Shown here: positions 6,569 to 6,745 of the stretch, in pieces
Layout: the number at the start of each line of letters is the position of its first letter
Position numbering within the stretch: position 1 is the first letter of the stretch
Made by a program: the position numbers and the translations under genes
Notes under the pieces: generated by a model
The model's database searches: none
The model's input: only the letters and a program-made list of their open reading frames with translations
Told to the model about the DNA's origin: nothing
Source: JANXQE01 sp035651635
Lineage (GTDB): Bacteria > Verrucomicrobiota > Verrucomicrobiia > Limisphaerales > UBA8199
Direction: 5' to 3'
Length of the DNA: 6,745 nucleotides
Assembly: GCA_035651635.1 (NCBI GenBank)
Contig: DASRFK010000168.1
Span: forward strand, 1-6,745

Positions 6569-6593
6569 AAGAAAAGGACGTCCTGGGACGTCC
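6569..6593 (-). terminator. Possible intrinsic terminator or attenuator in the operon leader
   Basis: On the minus strand GGACGTC (6593-6587), a CCAG loop (6586-6583) and GACGTCC (6582-6576) form a perfect 7-bp stem, followed at once by TTTTCTT (6575-6569). This is the layout of a Rho-independent terminator, though the stem is short. It lies 36 nt before the small ORF and upstream of cas10. It could end transcription of a gene beyond the window edge or act as an attenuator in the cmr leader. The same bases are also two GACGTC palindromes 10 bp apart, so a protein-binding site is the alternative reading. Confidence 0.4.
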
Positions 6594-6644
6594 CGGCGCG
6601 CAGGGTGAGCTCGTTGATGGTCGAGCAAATGCATGCGGGGGAGG

Positions 6645-6674
6645 ATTTAAGCGGACTGCCAGCTGCGGCGTCAA
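6645..6674 (-). promoter_or_regulatory. Weak sigma70-like promoter candidate for the cmr operon
   Basis: On the minus strand TTGACG (6674-6669) matches five of six bases of the -35 consensus. An 18-bp spacer follows, then TTAAAT (6650-6645), which matches four of six -10 bases. If used, the transcript would run through the hairpin at 6569-6593 before reaching the small ORF and cas10. Another -10-like TATTAG at 6550-6545 has no good -35 partner. Chance matches of this quality are common, so confidence is low. Confidence 0.25.
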
Positions 6675-6723
6675 GCGCGAAAAGACGTCGTCATTATCCG
6701 GAAGAAATCAGTCGGCAGACCTT

Positions 6724-6745
6724 ACCGGGCCGGGGTGGACCCGGT
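6724..6745. repeat. GC-rich inverted repeat at the window edge
   Basis: ACCGGG (6724-6729) and CCCGGT (6740-6745) form a 6-bp stem around a 10-nt GC-rich loop. No T-tract follows on the minus strand, and the plus-strand side is cut off, so a terminator cannot be judged. It may be chance in GC-rich sequence. Confidence 0.25.

Larger units (their letters stand above)
6533..6745. other. Upstream leader or intergenic region without a recognisable gene
   Basis: No convincing coding frame is seen on either strand in these 213 bases; the only minus-strand frame here starts at a TTG and overlaps the small ORF out of frame. The region holds the promoter-like pair, the hairpin with T-tract, a third GACGTC at 6684-6689 and the edge inverted repeat. 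No CRISPR repeat is visible. Confidence 0.5.

Noticed and set aside
6316..6570. Plus-strand frame across the cas10 upstream region
   Set aside because: Arg/Gly/Ser-rich translation without motifs, antisense to the start of cas10 and to the small ORF.
6480..6674. 64-codon minus-strand frame from a TTG start upstream of cas10
   Set aside because: Overlaps the small ORF out of frame, has no ribosome-binding site and gives a Pro/Arg/Ser-rich product of no known type. Its TTG is also part of the -35-like hexamer.
6693..6698. GATAAT as a -10 element on the minus strand
   Set aside because: Good -10 match (five of six) but no acceptable -35 hexamer 16-18 bp upstream.
6533..6745. Possible CRISPR array or leader next to cas10
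   Set aside because: No repeat of about 25-37 bp recurs with regular spacers; only short palindromes are present.

Overview
This window is most of a type III-B (Cmr) CRISPR-Cas effector operon. Every real gene lies on the minus strand, so transcription runs from high to low coordinates. The order is cas10/cmr2, cmr3, cmr4, cmr5, cmr6. The first four are complete. cmr6 is open from its ATG at 1020 to the window edge, with its 3' end cut off. The genes are packed tightly: a 4-nt ATGA overlap (cmr2/cmr3), then gaps of 9, 3 and 3 nt, which indicates one transcript and translational coupling. Together they encode the Cas10 signalling and DNase subunit, the crRNA 5'-handle binder (Cmr3), the backbone RNase subunit (Cmr4), the small filament subunit (Cmr5) and a head-proximal backbone RAMP (Cmr6). 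Cmr1, Cas6, Cas1/Cas2, CRISPR repeats and accessory cyclic-oligoadenylate effectors are not visible here. cmr1 could lie just past the cut end of cmr6.

The catalytic residues needed for a working complex are visible. Cas10 has an N-terminal HD motif and a GGDD palm motif. Cmr4 has the aspartate that corresponds to the known target-RNA cleavage residue. By sequence the system therefore looks able to cut target RNA, make cyclic oligoadenylates and possibly cut ssDNA.

Upstream of cas10 (about 6332-6745) is the less ordinary part. A 66-codon ORF ends in an ATGA overlap with the likely cas10 ATG at 6335. Its first ~23 residues resemble the Cas10/Cmr2 N-terminus itself, but the HD dipeptide is replaced by TG. 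Before this ORF lies a hairpin plus T-tract on the minus strand (a possible terminator or attenuator), built from two GACGTC palindromes one helical turn apart, and further up a weak promoter-like pair. No gene is seen in 6533-6745.

The DNA is GC-rich and bacterial in style, with Shine-Dalgarno sites before cmr3-cmr6. A degenerate heptamer repeat (consensus AATCAGA) at the start of cmr4 gives the SEIRDQK-like peptide. From memory, such repeats recur in genomes of the Verrucomicrobiota/Planctomycetota group, so that is a tentative guess at origin and not a demonstrated one.
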